DNA of 55,819 nt, taken from positions 15,825-71,643 of the forward strand of contig JBBBWG010026358.1 in the NCBI GenBank assembly GCA_037176905.1, in the 5' to 3' direction. The translations under genes were made by a program, and so were the position numbers. Position 1 is the stretch's first letter; every line of letters begins with the position of its first letter. Source of the DNA: Azolla pinnata (lineage: Eukaryota > Streptophyta > Polypodiopsida > Salviniales > Salviniaceae). Of the stretch, positions 20,470-33,839 are shown one piece after another. Below the pieces are notes generated by a model. The model was not told the DNA's origin. It ran no database searches and saw only the letters and a list, made by a program, of their open reading frames with translations.

Positions 20470-20560
20470 TTTTCTAACATGATAGCTCAATCGGTGTGAT
20501 GCTTCGCCTTGGAAGCTCGAGATCCTGGGTTCAAGTCCTGAGATTAGCAAAACAGCAAGG
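20470..20560 (+). repeat. tRNA-like SINE head (A and B boxes)
   Basis: TAGCTCAATCGGT (20483-20495) fits a Pol III A box and GGGTTCAAGTCC (20527-20538) a B box, 31 bases apart. The acceptor arms do not pair, so a SINE or tRNA relic is likelier than a working tRNA. Confidence 0.5.
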
Positions 20561-22170
20561 GAATTGCACGTTCCCCCCTCGCATGTTATGCACAGCTTAC
20601 CTCCTCCTTTCCTCTTCCAGGAAAAATCGATGATCGAGAGAGAGACACTCACTGGTGGCCCTTGATCTCCGAATCTTTCCTCCTCTTTTTCCCTTTAGTT
20701 TTTCTTTCTTTTCTCTCTCTCTCTCTCTCTCCCACTTCATGTATTTTGCTGCCTCGATCCTGCGGAATTCGATCAGCCTCGTGACCCTTTACCGGAGGCC
20801 CCTAATGCGGATCTTGTCCGCTCCCCCTCCGCCATGTTTGATGATTCGGGGGACAGATCGATCGATCGATTGTGCACTACATACACACCACATGGATGGA
20901 TCGATCGAGCGATCGATAGCTTTCTTTGCTCGTCGTCATGTCGCCATTGCGATTCGCAATCGTCTGTCTGTCGACGAATACAAGTATATTTGCGAATGCT
21001 GCCCAATCGACGAGGATTAAGCCTTATTCTGATCCCCTCGTCGTTAAGGACCGGAGCTCAGCTCGCTCGCGTGATCATGCCGCGGTTGTGATTCGGGCCG
21101 AATGCCCTCGTGGGGTTTAAATCGACGTGCTCACTTGACCTCTCTCGGGCTTTCTCGCTTTACAAGATCGGTAGAAACTGGGCCCGATTCGAGCCTACTA
21201 CAACTTGTTTTATGAGGCCAATCAGGGACATCATGAGAGCATGTCTTCTTCTTCTTCTTCTTCTTGACTTGTGTGTGTGTGGATGCATCGATTCGCTGCA
21301 TTCAAACATGTCTTGCAATCGTCCACGCTCAAATGCAATAAGCAAGAACAGAAGGAGGAGGAGGAGGAGGTGGAGGAGAAGAAGAAGAAGAAGGAGAAGA
21401 AAGCGATTCAACGAGAAGTCGTTGGACCGGAGAGTGTCGAGATCGAATTCGCGGCGATGAGAAAGGCATCTTTTCTTCCCGACGATTACCGGAAGTATTC
21501 GCTCGCCATAGTTAGTTAGCGGAGATCGATCGATCGATCGAACGATCGGAACGGTAGTATAAAGTGGTCAGGAAGAGGAGCACGATTAGCGGGGGGAAAA
21601 ATCGATAAAGCAGAAGAAGACATGGCAGATAAGTTCCGCCCTCGGTAATCGGCAACTTCCTATTGAGCTTTTTGGGTGTCTATAACTTAATGTCGCGGAA
21701 TCAGATCATGGGGCACTCGATCTCTTGTTTTCTTTAATCGGCATTCTTGTGTTTTCACGGTTTGTCGGCGTGTAAAATTGTCGCCGTAAGCAAGCCACTC
21801 TCTGGGCAGACTTTGTCAGAATACCTCGATCTGACCGCGGACGAATTCGCAACATCGAGCGAGCGAGGCCCGTGATCGATTTTCGGCTCGATCGATCGAG
21901 CAAGAATCCGCAGACGACGATTCGATCTCGGCGCTAGCCAGTTCCGATTCCCAGTCCGATTTCGATCGATTTCGAGTACGATTTCGATTGATTTCGATCG
22001 ATTCCCAGTACGATTTCGATTGATTTCAATCGATTTCGATCAATTTTGATCGATCTCGATCGATTTTGATCAATTTTGATCGATTTCGATTTTGATCCAT
22101 TTCGATCGATTTCGATCGATTTTGATCGATTTCGAGATCGACTTCGTTTCCATTGCAGATTGATTTTCTG
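20561..22170. other. Intergenic, GATCGATT-rich, no gene seen
   Basis: Includes a CT run (about 20713-20732), a CTT run (about 21247-21264), a GAGGAGGAG/GAAGAAGAAG purine run (about 21352-21402) and a GATCGATTTCGAT array (about 21958-22135). No gene recognised. Confidence 0.5.
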
Positions 22171-22229
22171 TGGAGGACTCATGATCATGAACCAGTCTTG
22201 TGATCAAACCAAACTGATGATTGATATTT

Positions 22230-22349
22230 AGGTCTTGATCACAAGACCAAAAAGGATCTTGTGATTCAGATCTAGCCCATGTCATAACTGATCTCTGATT
22301 CAGATCCGCGAGTTCAAGTCCCGGCAAATGCACCCAACAAAAAAAAAAG
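22230..22349 (+). repeat. tRNA-derived SINE-like unit with A-rich tail
   Basis: GAGTTCAAGTCCC (22310-22322) matches a Pol III B box. Downstream the unit ends GCACCCAAC plus an A run (about 22339-22348), as in plant SINEs. The A box is weak. Confidence 0.45.
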
Positions 22350-22537
22350 TTTGAAAGCATTAAATTGTTTCATCTCTCATAATCAATGAATTGGGCTTCC
22401 AAAACATCTTCCCTGTTCCTCTTCTGCATCCTGCAGCTTCAGCTTCTGTTTGGAGAATGAAAAAAAAAAGTCTCTTTTGAGCTCTGTGATTTTCTCTCAC
22501 CTGCCAAAGTGCAGCAAGATCAAACGAAGCTGCTGAC

Positions 22538-22540
<3 letters not shown>

Positions 22541-22570
<30 letters not shown>
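22541..22570 (+). repeat. GAT microsatellite
   Basis: About ten GAT units. Confidence 0.9.
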
Positions 22571-22869
22571 CGTATGGAATTCGCAGTTCATCGGCAGAGA
22601 AACACGGATATGGTTTAATGGCGAGCTTCCGGCAGCTGCCATGGAAGCTACAGCATTTAAAAGAGGAATTCATTCCTGCTCAACTGCACACAGCGCGCTC
22701 TTGCCCCGCATTTAATCACGCGGAGAACGCAAAGAATCGAATCGTGAAACAAAAATTACGCGAATCGACGATCGGTCGTCAGCTATGGCGATCGCGAGCT
22801 GCGGAGCTCATGGCGATGATCGGAAGCTGCTGATCATCATCGTCAGTGTCAGCTGGCCTCGATCATCGC

Positions 22870-23230
22870 TGCAGCCGATGATCGATCGATCGATCAATCC
22901 AATCTCTGCAATCGATCGATCGATCCGATCGCTGCAGCCGATGATCGATCGATCGATCAATCCAATCTCTGCAATCGATCGATCGATCCGATCGCTGCAG
23001 CCGATGATCAATCTATTGATCAATCCAATCTCTGCAATTCGATCGATCCATCCGATCGCTGCAGCTGATGATCAATCGATTCATCAATCCAATCTTTGCA
23101 ATCGGTCGATCGATCCAATCTTTGCAATCGGTCGATCGATCCAATCTTTGCAATCGATCGATCGATCCAATCTTTGCAATCGATTGATCGATCCAATCTT
23201 TGCAATCCATCGATCCATTGATCCATCAGG
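22870..23230 (+). repeat. GATCGATC minisatellite, two nested periods
   Basis: First about four copies of a 60-odd-bp unit (GCTGCAGCCGATGATCGATC, then CAATCCAATCTCTGCAATCG). Then about five copies of a 24-bp unit (AATCTTTGCAATCG plus GTCGATCGATCC or variants). Open frames on both strands are by-products. Confidence 0.92.
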
Positions 23231-26200
23231 CACAAGCTGTCGTTGCATTAACTGCCGATTATTCACGGGATTGACGGCGTCCGTTTCCATCGATCGCGTA
23301 ATCGATCCCCTGCGCAAAGCTGCATAGAATCGAATCGTGCGTCGCTAATCCCACTCGATTGTGTGATCGGATCATCAAAGCGGGCCGCGAATCAAATCAG
23401 ACTTCCAGGGCACGATTAATCAGCCGTTTGGCTGCAATGATCGGATCACGCACGAGTCTGTTCCGATCGATCCATCCATTGATCAAAGCATCGATCGGGG
23501 TTTCGATTAATCAGCGCAAGCTGAATTGTTCGAGATCATCAACGATCGACGAAGCAAACCAATTCAAGCCGCATTTACGCCCGAGAGGCAAAGCAAGCGA
23601 TCCTCGTCGTTTCTGGGGACGTGATCATCCGCTGGACGTAATTCGGTTACTCCTTTTTTCGATCGCCTGTGGTTATACGGATCAGAGTCGAAATCGTGAT
23701 CAAGAAGCCAATTAAAGCTTGCGGCACAGAATTAGATCCAGAAGCACACAGCACAGTCTAGAAAGGAAACAGAAAGCCCTAATGTGATGAATCCAGCAGC
23801 TCTGATCATCAAAAAACCCTGCGCGTTTTGCTAGATTGATTGATGAAGCACGCCTTGTTTGACCGGATCATCAAGCCCCCGGGATTCATGAATCGCGAGG
23901 TTTGATGCCAGGCACCAAAATCAATACAGCAAATTCATGAATTTTGCTTGATCGATCGATGATCAGTTGGTGGGTGCAATGCAATGCAATGCTAGGATTA
24001 ATTTGTCTCCTACCTGCCTGCATTCAATGCTCTATCTATCTCAGGAAAAAAACCAAGAAAAAAAAGTCTCTGCATCTCATTGAATAGATTCTGATTAGGG
24101 CGGAGATCATTCATTATTCCTTAACCACGGCCTTAATCACGCATTCATGGATCATGACCACGCTCTTAATTATCTGTCTCTAAGGGGGGGAAAGATTTAC
24201 CAAAGAAAACGCCTAACCAAATTGTAAACTGCGTTTCAAATGCCGGCTGAAACTGGAAATTTACAAAGCAATGCCTGGTTTTAGAAGCGGACGGCTCGAT
24301 TAAGTGAATCTCATCAAACACCGAATCGAATCGATTGTGAGCTCAATTGGCATCGAATTAAGTGATCGATTCATTAGATTAACACCAGATCAAGTAATTG
24401 TGAGCTCAATTAGCATCAAATTATAAGCAATCGAGTAAGGCTCGATTGATCGAGTAATACCACATTAACGCGTCAATCACTTTACTTAGATTCTGAAATT
24501 AATCGATTGATCGAGTAATACCACATTAACGCGTCAATCACTTTACTTAGATTCTGAAATTACTAACTTTTTTGTTAATTGAGTATAATAAGGGAATCGA
24601 TTAAGATCAATTAGTGAGAAACGATTAGGAATTAAATCAACTAACGTTATGCTAACGGAATTATTTGGGAGTAGGCATTAATTTGTAATTTTTTATTTTC
24701 GTAAGCATTAAAATATATTTTATTATTTTGTTGGGCAGTTTTTTATTGTCTCTATGGATAAATCCTCGTTGTGCTTGTCTCGTATAATTATTTTCCCCGT
24801 TAAATTTTGTTTTTATTAGCTAAACAAAAGAAGAGAAAATTACCCAAAACACACTCCAATTAAATCTATTAATTATTGTACCCTACTAAAATTAGAATTT
24901 ACAATTTAACAGCATAGTTTTTTCGCTAGCCGATTGATTCTGGATCGAGTCTCGCTAATTGATTCTATCCTTCTCTTATTGATCGCTTCCATCGATCTCT
25001 TCTCGTGTTCATTGATTCATAATCTTCCTACTGCCATTTACTAATTGCTTCCTACTTCCTACTACAATTTACTACTTGATTCCCCGACTTTATTTGATTT
25101 GTAATTAATTTGGTATTGATCAATTAATTGGACAGTAGTTTTTTAATGAGAGATGAAACTAGAAGTTAATCTGTAATTTATAATTTGAGTAGGTGTTAAA
25201 ACATAATTAATGGATTTTATTAGGCATTTTTTTGGTAATTTTCCCATCCCAAAATGTCCATGTAGAATCACAAAAGCTATTGTCCAAAGCAAAAAACAAA
25301 GGAACCACCAAAAATGTCCATGAGGGACATCATCAAACCAAAGCTAAACATTATGTTCCATAACATGATACGAATCAATACAAATTATTGTATGTATTAA
25401 TATGAATTTTTTTTAAACTATCTTCCGCTTTGTATTAAAAACGCCCAGAGGCTAAGTACAAATTACAACTTTACACTTGAACGAATAATATGAATTACTA
25501 CGCATGCAAATTACTATGGGTATTAATATGAATTATGACGCATCGTTGTGCAAATTACTATGTGTATTAATATGAATTATTACGCATAATTGTGCAAATT
25601 ATTTCTACAAACTCATGAAGTAAACAAGAACAAAGACGTGTGGAAATAATGGTGTTGATCGCAGATTGGTCCTTCGACGGTGCATTTCCAAACAATGTTT
25701 TTCTTGCCCATTTATGACAATTGTTCCTTGACTTAGAGAAACTTTGCCAAGAAAAACAACCAAAAGCTTTTTGGAGATTTTTTGTGTAGATGTATGATCT
25801 TGTAAATTAGAGTAATTCGTTCATCAAGTTTGCTAGAGCTTCAAGGGCCGAGGCATTTAAAACTTTCTAGAATTTGAAGTCTCTAATTGTAGTACAAATA
25901 TGCTTTCGTTTGTTCTCTCTTGTTCGCTCGTAATGTTGAATATTGTTATCAGTCAATAGACAATGATCGTTCCGTGGAAAAACAGAAAAAGAGATTGCAG
26001 TGCCAGCAATGCACGGTTTATGCAGACATGCAGGTACAAATACACGAATGCCAAAAGACTTGCAATATGATGAATCGAGGATAAAAACTGAGCAGGTATT
26101 GGAATGGATCATTAGGGAGAGACTTCATCCGCATGTGACTAGTCGTTTCTAAACTCGTCACAACGGTTAATTAATGTTAGTTTAACGATTAAAAATAATA

Positions 26201-26640
26201 ATCTTGTATTAAAATAACCATACCCAAAGAAGACATACGAATAAAACCTGGCCTAAACAGGGTCTAAAAACAAATTTATAAGACATATATATATATCTAA
26301 TTTGCGTTATAGCCATGTGATAAGGAGGTGGAAATTGCTCCTTCGATGAAACATAGTTCCAACAAATCAACAGATCATTGCTCGAAGTAAAAAAAAAACT
26401 GTATTTTCCCCAATACATAATCTGAACAGAAGTCGACGATGTCTCTCGCCGGTTCTGATTCTCCTTCCGTGGCTCGATATCGTATTCTAAGAGTCAGTAT
26501 CATATTTGCCTGTACTGTCATTACCATTTCAACCTCAACGTTAAATTGATCGCATATCATCAGTCCGTGTGTCAATTCTCTTCTATCCCTTAACCCTCAT
26601 TGCTTTCCATGGTAGAGAGCTTCTTGGCTGGGGCTCAATG
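23231..26640. other. AT-rich intergenic region, no gene seen
   Basis: Contains an exact 61-bp tandem duplication (24442-24563: TCGATTGATCGAGTAATACC followed by ACATTAACGCGTCAATCAC) and a diverged repeat of ATTAATATGAATTAnnACGCAT units (about 25384-25605). From about 23.7 kb the sequence becomes markedly more AT-rich. No coding family or RNA gene recognised. Confidence 0.5.
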
Positions 26641-26649
26641 TCTTTGTAC

Positions 26650-26730
26650 ATATACGGTTACATTGTTTGTATGTATACATAATGTGTACATATACATACG
26701 TATACGGATTCGTATAAAAGTATAAATATA
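26650..26730 (+). promoter_or_regulatory. UFD1 core promoter with CGTATACG cluster and TATA box
   Basis: Tandem TACATATACGG, TGTACATATACATACGTATACGG, followed by TATAAAAG (26713-26720) and TATAAATA (26721-26728). The first exon would start near 26745-26760. Confidence 0.6.
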
Positions 26731-27140
26731 CTTTGGCTCGAGGCGGAAGAAGGAAGGGTTCCTTTGCTCCTGCGTTTCGGCTCTTCGTCCCGAGCTAGGT
26801 TTTGCTTTCCTGTGCGTCCTTTACCACCGCTCGAAGAAAGGATCGAGGAAGCCACGGAATCCGGCTCCTCTCACGGTTGGCTCCGATCCCAGGTATCTTC
26901 CTTCGCTCATATTTTCTTCTTTGTTTTTTTGCTTTCTGTTTCTTGTTTTTTGGCCTATAGCTTCTGATAGAAAATTCTGAAGTGATAAACGAGAGTATAT
27001 AAGTAGGCGAGTCTTTCGTTCACTCTCTGCCTGTGGGTGCTTTACTTATGATTTCGGGTGGAAATTCTGGTGACAAGTGATGAAAGCAAGTCAATAGTTC
27101 ATACATTTGATGTAACAGATTGTAACATTGAAAGCACATT

Positions 27141-27149
27141 GAAGAAGAA

Positions 27150-27184
<35 letters not shown>

Positions 27185-27209
27185 AGAAGAAGAAGAAGAA
27201 GAAGAAGAA
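27141..27209 (+). repeat. GAA microsatellite in the UFD1 5' UTR intron
   Basis: About 22 GAA units with one GGA interruption. Confidence 0.95.
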
Positions 27210-28512
27210 CGTTGATGGTAAATTATCTTAAAAACACCATATTTGTGGTACCAGCCTGATCTTTAAGCTATTTCGTTTAAACCTCGGTGCATGATAATTA
27301 TGAAACTCCACAATGATCCCTGCCATTAGGTCTATTCTAGCTTTACTTGATTTCTCAACGTACGACTGTGCGATCGCTACCTATTTGTCTATATTCACAG
27401 TGCGTGATTGTATGGCTGCACGATGTAGACCAAATGGCAGCTTGTTTTCCATGGAACCCAACAATACAGAAGGAGAAATGTTTTAACGTCTCTTTGAAAC
27501 CAATTCGATCTATAAGAAAGCAGTTGACAGTTTAATTCTTGATGTTTTTCGATTCTGCAACCTATTTTTCTTATTGTCTATGACATCATTTTGGTTCAAA
27601 GCCAAATATGTGAAGGCCCATACAGTTCCCTTTCGTCATTCCTATTGGATACTAATACAAATAGGAAAGTACACTCCTTCTCTAGACTAATAATACCAGA
27701 GGAACAAGGAGATGAACTGCTGAATCAGCTAGTCAGAAGTAGAGAGAAATAGTATTTCCAAACTCTGAACCTTTACACTTCAGGCGTGTCTTTCTTTTTT
27801 TAAAGGGGTTATCATGTCTTTACTTGTATCAAGCAATTAATGGGTTTTATAAAGCCATGGCATGCCCACAATTATTTTCATATTCTCGGTGCAAATTGTA
27901 AATTTTTCAGTATGTATAACTTTGAGAATCGTATGAAGCTCTCCATTTATGAGATTATTAGACTCGTAACTAGGGCATGCAAGCCTTGTGTCAACTCTCG
28001 GTTTCATCTCTGATTCCTACAATTGTTGCCGAAATGGAGAATATATTTAGCAGTAGTTAATATAGATGAGTATCACACAATTTAGGGAAAATAATTACAA
28101 AATCTAGGATTTTCCCAACAATTTAGCATGTGACTGCGTCCAACATATCTGGCATATCTCTGACATAAATTTTCACGCTGTTATATCATCTACTTTAATT
28201 AATGTTCACTGATAGAAAGTAGGTGCATGGTATGCCCATCCTCATGGAACATTAAAGCGTGGTATGCCCTGACTAATTAAATATTGTCCTTGTACGTTCC
28301 TGGAATTTGACTTTGGCCTTGGCTTGATATAGTCATGCTGTTTTATCCCCTATACTAGTTGATGTCCGTTGTTAGCAAGTAGATGCACAGTATAACCCTC
28401 ATGGAACAATAAAGCTTGAGCGAAGTTTGTCTATTCGACCTGGAAACGCTATATATAATTTTGTAATGTTATGGTCGTGAATCTAGCCCTGTGCAACTTT
28501 TCCATTTCATTT

Positions 28513-28636
28513 GTGAAAGCACACTAAAAAATTATTTGCACTCTGATTTGGTTTGTTTTGTGAAATCACACTCATAAATTATTTGCCCTTTGATTTGGTT
28601 TGTTTTGTGAAATCACACTCATAAATTATTTGCAGA
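28513..28636 (+). repeat. Three-copy 47-bp repeat ending at the UFD1 exon 2 acceptor
   Basis: GTGAAAnCACACTnA, AAATTATTTGC, then CTTTGATTTGGTTTGTTTT; the third copy ends AAATTATTTGCAG, the functional acceptor. Only the last copy has AG after TTTGC, so the others are non-functional look-alikes. Confidence 0.85.
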
Positions 28637-28717
28637 TAAGCTTCCAAATAATTTGCTGGTGAGGCCATCAAGACAGGAAATCTGGCGGACTTCAACCACA
28701 CTGGTGATCCTTTTGCC

Positions 28718-31700
28718 ATGGTAATAATAGTGGTTTTGTATCTCCTTATAAAGGCCGTAACTTTTATGTTAAATTTTAGATCGATAAATATGTTTATTCG
28801 TGTCTACATGTCTACATTCACATGAATATGATAAGAATTAAATTTCGTATTTCTGTATGCACTCGATGAATATTTAAATTGATGCTGAAATGTACCTGCA
28901 ATTACCTATGGATAATATAGATGTTTCTTAATTACATATAAATGCTACAAGTTTGTGTTATGTCTTTCACAGTTTTGAAAAATGTGAATATATTACTGGA
29001 TGTTTACAAGTACATTGTAATTGTATTATTATTTCTGTAGACAGTCTATGAATACATTGTTGGATACTGAAATATATTTGTAGATATGTATAAAGGTAAC
29101 AACACTTTTGAACTGCTCCAATGGACAGTATGGATGAAGAATGTGCACACTTCATGTTATAAAAACAAAGGATATTGCTATGGGCGTGGGTCGAGATTAT
29201 GGGACATATACTTGTGTTTCATAAATTTTGGAAGGCACACGAGAACACAATATGATATCATTTGAAAATACCAAACTTATTCTTACAAATCTTTGATGTG
29301 CTTACTCTTATGATGCTAAACAAAAGAGTGAGTAAATTGTGAATTATTGCCCACGAGGACATTGTTTGGGTGTAAATTGTAATCTTGTATTCAGTGCACA
29401 TAACTTTGAGATGATGTGGAATTGTTGCACCATGAGGTATTGGATGCACCATGACAGTGTTGGATGTTCACTTTTTCAATATTTGATTGTCATGGTTAAT
29501 GACTTATTGGCATAAGTAACGACTGATTGATACCGTGGTTGTTATGACTGAATGCACATAGCTTGATACATTTGGGGTTTTGCCATGAGCTGATTATGGG
29601 CAATAAGTGACTAACAGGATTTGAATGGACATGATTACTATTGTATTTAACCCATACTGTGTCTATAATTTGTACCCGTGTCAGATTGTTAGAAGATCAA
29701 CTTTGAAATGATTTGCACTAAGAATTTTAGGTCAAATTTAAGAGTTCTACTTTTCCCGTATCCATCTGTGACACTGCAGGATTTGGCTTTCTGGCTGTGA
29801 CCTTCAATGACATATGAAAACAACCCCGGATTGTGGTGATGTCTCAAATTCTGGACTCGCAGGAGGTCTTTTGTGCATTTGAGCAGAAGGGAGTTGTAGA
29901 GGTTGTAAACCGTATGCTTCCTTGCATACATATTAGCATCTCTAGGCTTTCATCTCTACTTTCAAGTTATGAGTAGAGGCAATGTAAAGGAAACCAAACA
30001 TTCAATCTAAAGCACTTAAGTAAAGGGAGATTTGAGAAAATTATCCAGATGATGGAGAACTTGGAAATATTTGTACAATGCAGTATGAACATATATTCTG
30101 AATTGAGGCTTCTGTGAATGAGTAGAGAATGGTTCCTGGGCATCTGTGAATTGAGACATCTGTGGTCTTCCCTAGCAGACTGAATCATTTGTCTCGGTTC
30201 CTGGGCTATTTGTTTCATGATGACTGGACATGGATTCATAGTCAAGATGTTAATGGCTGAGAAAAATGTAGGGTCATGCAGCATCAAAGAAGCTAAGTCT
30301 GTCAAACAAGCTCAAGGAGACATGGTTGAAGGTAAGTGAGAACTACGATGGAAACATGAGCTGGCAACTTTGAGAGCAAGCCTCTTAAGTGAGAATAAAG
30401 AGGCCAAGATCTGAAGAGCAGAAAACTTTCATGGATCTAGTCTTGACTCACATGTTATAAATTATGAGGATAATTCATTAATCATGTTTGTAACTTGTAA
30501 CGTGAAAGACTTAATGAACGTCTCCCTTTTTTTCCATAATTAACATGGAATTTCTTTTGTTGCAGTTCTATGGAGGATATGGATTTCCTGGTGGCACGTT
30601 TGAACAAAGTTATCGGTGCTATCCAACTAGTTTCATTGATAAAGTACGATATTTCTAGACGTGAATTGTTTTTGTCACACTTTAAACCCTAACAGAAATT
30701 TTTATATCCCTTTTTGGCAGCCCCAATTGGAGAATGGTGACAAAGGTATGATTGTATACTAAATGATCTTGTCAAGGGGTTCTTTGTCCACTGTGTGCAT
30801 TGATTGACACTATTGTTTCATACTTGCAGTCATCATGCCTCCATCAGCTCTTGATCGACTAGGTAACATCTCATCATTCAAAATATAAATCTTGGTATGC
30901 ATTGTAGACAGCTTTTCCATGTCTGTTCAGTGATGGAGCCAAAGTTTCACTGCATGGAACCATTTCTGTAGAATTGACTGAATACTGACATCTACAAGCT
31001 CAGAAATTACAGCTGAGGGCCAGAATTTAAATGTCATAAGATTAAATTATTTAGAGAAAGAGGGTCGTTTTCCCTTATAATCTAGGTATGAAAGCTGAAA
31101 TTCTTTTATTTTACAGCATCGTTGCGAATAGACTACCCAATGTTGTTTGAGTTACATAATGCTCATACAAATCGAACCTCCCATTGTGGTGTTCTGGAGT
31201 TCATTGCTGAGGAAGGGATGATATATATGCCTTACTGGGTACACATTTCTTACTTTGCTATAAACAAGTCTTTGCTGATCCCCGTTTCAGTTAGGCATTG
31301 GAAAAATACCCTTCTATTTCACTGTTTCCAGATGATGCAAAACATGCTGCTCTCTGAAGGAGATATAGTTCGAGTCAAAAGCGCAACCTTGCCAAAGGGT
31401 ACATATGTCAAATTGCAACCACATACTAAAGACTTCCTGGACATTTCAAATCCCAAAGCTGTGTTAAGTATCTCTTTGTTTTTTTCTGCTTTATATCATC
31501 TGGCTCGGTTGTGGATTACTAACATTTAAATTTAAGAAATTTTCAGATTAGAGACGACACTACGGAACTTCTCATGTTTGACAGTTGGAGACAATATTAT
31601 GGTAGCTTATAACAACAAAAAGTATTATATTGATATCATAGAGGCAAAACCAGCATCTGCAATCACCATTATTGAAACAGATTGTGAAGTAGATTTTGCT

Positions 31701-33144
31701 CCACCTCTTGATTACAAAGAGCCAGAACCAGTTCTGCCAAGCGCTTCTTCCAATAATATTGCCATTCCACAAGGTATTTCTTGTGTCTCTGATTAAAGTG
31801 TGATTTTTTCTTACTTGTTTTGTATCCTTCTTCTTGTGTGAGGCCTAAGCCTGCTTAAATATTCTTCCATACTAATCTCTCATTCCTTCCTTGTGATGTG
31901 AGATTGGGTATTGGCAATTGTTCCTGGAAACTTCTCAACTCCAAATTCTTTGTGAGAATGGTTCCACCTTGGCTTAAGAAGACAGCAATAATATCTGTTG
32001 TGGATATTATTGCTCGTAGATATGTAAAAGTCAGGACAGATTCCAGATAGTTGGTAGTTTCCATGTAGTTCACTGGTGATAACTTCCTGATAATTGGTAG
32101 TTTCCACATGTAGCTCATTGATGACAGCTTCCAGATATGTAATGATCACTTTTACTCTATTCTTTGCATTGTTTTCACAGCCAGTCTAATATGTGCATGA
32201 AGTCATTTTGGCCTTCAGGAAATGCTAATGCATCGTTATACCCTTGCTTTATGGTCCATAGCTCAAAAGGTACCAGAAGAGCCTGAGGCACCAAAATTCA
32301 ATGCATTTACTGGAGTTGGAAGGCGTTTAGATGGGAAACCTTTGAAGAACACTACTGCACCTGAAAATGTCTCAGTAAGTTCCACATCACAGCCTTCAAA
32401 CCCTAAGCCCCTTCTTCCAACGGCAGTGGGAACCTCTAATGCTTCTTCCTCTATCAAGCCAGCTGGGAAGTTGGTATTTGGAGCGGGTAGTACAAAAGCA
32501 ACCGTTCCTACCAAGGTAATTTGTATAGAAATTGTGGCACTGTATGTATATAAAGAAAAAATGCTAAACACCCTTCTGGAATTTCCCTAGTAAGGTTTTC
32601 AGAATATTTCTACTTAAAGGGACATTGGGATCTTTTGAAAACCAACATTGGTTGTAATTGAAAAGTTGTTGTGTCAAAACCAAGCCATATTACAGTATGT
32701 TGATGCTCCCCCCTGGTTTGAAGATGAGAGGGCTTATATGGTGGTCAAACAATGGAGAGAAACAAAGTCTTATGAAGAAACAGATAAGAGAGAAGGAATA
32801 AAAAGATTAGATTATTGAGAAATAATTATAAATGTTATGTGGGTTTCATGAAGAGTGGATTAGATACGAAGTTCAGGGTTTGCTGTGTGAACTTTCCTAT
32901 AGATGTTCATTGAGGCTTCACCTATAGTTGTTAAGCTTTGGATTTTACCTTTCGTTTGGAATTTGTATTCTGGTCTGTAACCACTTGATGTTGACTCAAA
33001 TCACACTTCTCACATCAATTTCCTGATTATGTGATGTTGCAGCCATTGGTGAATAAAGAACCATCAAAAGTGGAAGAACCAGCAAAGGAGAGTGAATCTA
33101 AGTTCCAACCTTTTAGTGGAAAAAAGTACTCACTGAAGGGCTGA
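28718..33144 (+). CDS. UFD1: UFD1, ubiquitin fusion degradation protein 1
   Basis: Cofactor of the AAA ATPase CDC48/p97 that, with NPL4, delivers ubiquitinated proteins for extraction and proteasomal degradation. CDS exons: 28718-28720, 30566-30643, 30721-30745, 30830-30862, 31117-31238, 31332-31462, 31547-31773, 32262-32515 and 33043-33144; 975 nt, 324 aa, all phases consistent. The N-terminal double-psi barrel domain is nearly canonical: FYGGYGFPGGTFEQSYRCYP, then VIMPPSALDRLASLRIDYPM, SHCGVLEFIAEEGMIYMPYW, VKLQPHTKDFLDISNPKAV, DCEVDFAPPLDYKEPEP. The C-terminal part keeps KFNAFTGVGRRLDGK and ends ESKFQPFSGKKYSLKG. The start is unusual: the ATG is the last three bases of its exon, giving M then FYGGYG, as in relatives. 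A 5' UTR exon (about 26750-26892) and a 1.7-kb UTR intron precede it. Confidence 0.95.
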
Positions 33145-33839
33145 GGCCGTGTACTCCCATACAACGTGGCAAATAGTATGATGAAGATTTTTCAGCGATT
33201 CATGTAGTGTGAATACTAATATGAATGGGAACACAGAAGGGAATTCAGCTGCGTAATAAGTTATATTTTTTTGTTTTTCAATGCTCACCTCATTTCTCTT
33301 CCGAGTCGTTTCAACGAAAGATGTACTCTTCAGCCTGATTCTATTGAAGCGTACTCTCTTGAAGTGCTGGGCAAATTCTAGAAATTAATCCATCTGCCGA
33401 GACCTGATTCTGGTTGCTAGATGCATTTTTTATGCTCAAACTGCATCAGTTCTGAACAAACATGTGCTTGTTAAATCTTCTGCGTTTGGTATATGTTTAC
33501 ACCTGTGCTTGTCTATGGCAGATGCAGCAAATACCTCCTGTGAATAGGTGGTTTCAGCATGAGACAAGATTGGTATACATACATAGTGCAGGTTTAGAAG
33601 ATGCTATACTAGCCGTTAACTAATTACACTGAACTGATGTTAACATCGTGGGGCTTGTATACGAGAAGCTTGCTTGAGGGTATTGTGCGATGATCGGTTT
33701 TCATCATCTAATGTGAACATTCTTTGACATTCTTCTTCGCGTGTATGCGACTTTTTGACGATCCTCTTTGCTTTCAACGTTTTGGGGCATCAATGCCCTT
33801 AAATTTGCTCGATTTTCTTCTCGTATGCCGCAATGTGTA
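33145..33839. other. UFD1 3' flank and intergenic DNA
   Basis: UFD1 3' UTR and spacer. I see no further gene. Confidence 0.55.

Noticed and set aside
20470-20560. Functional tRNA gene
   Set aside because: A and B box matches, but acceptor and anticodon stems do not pair.
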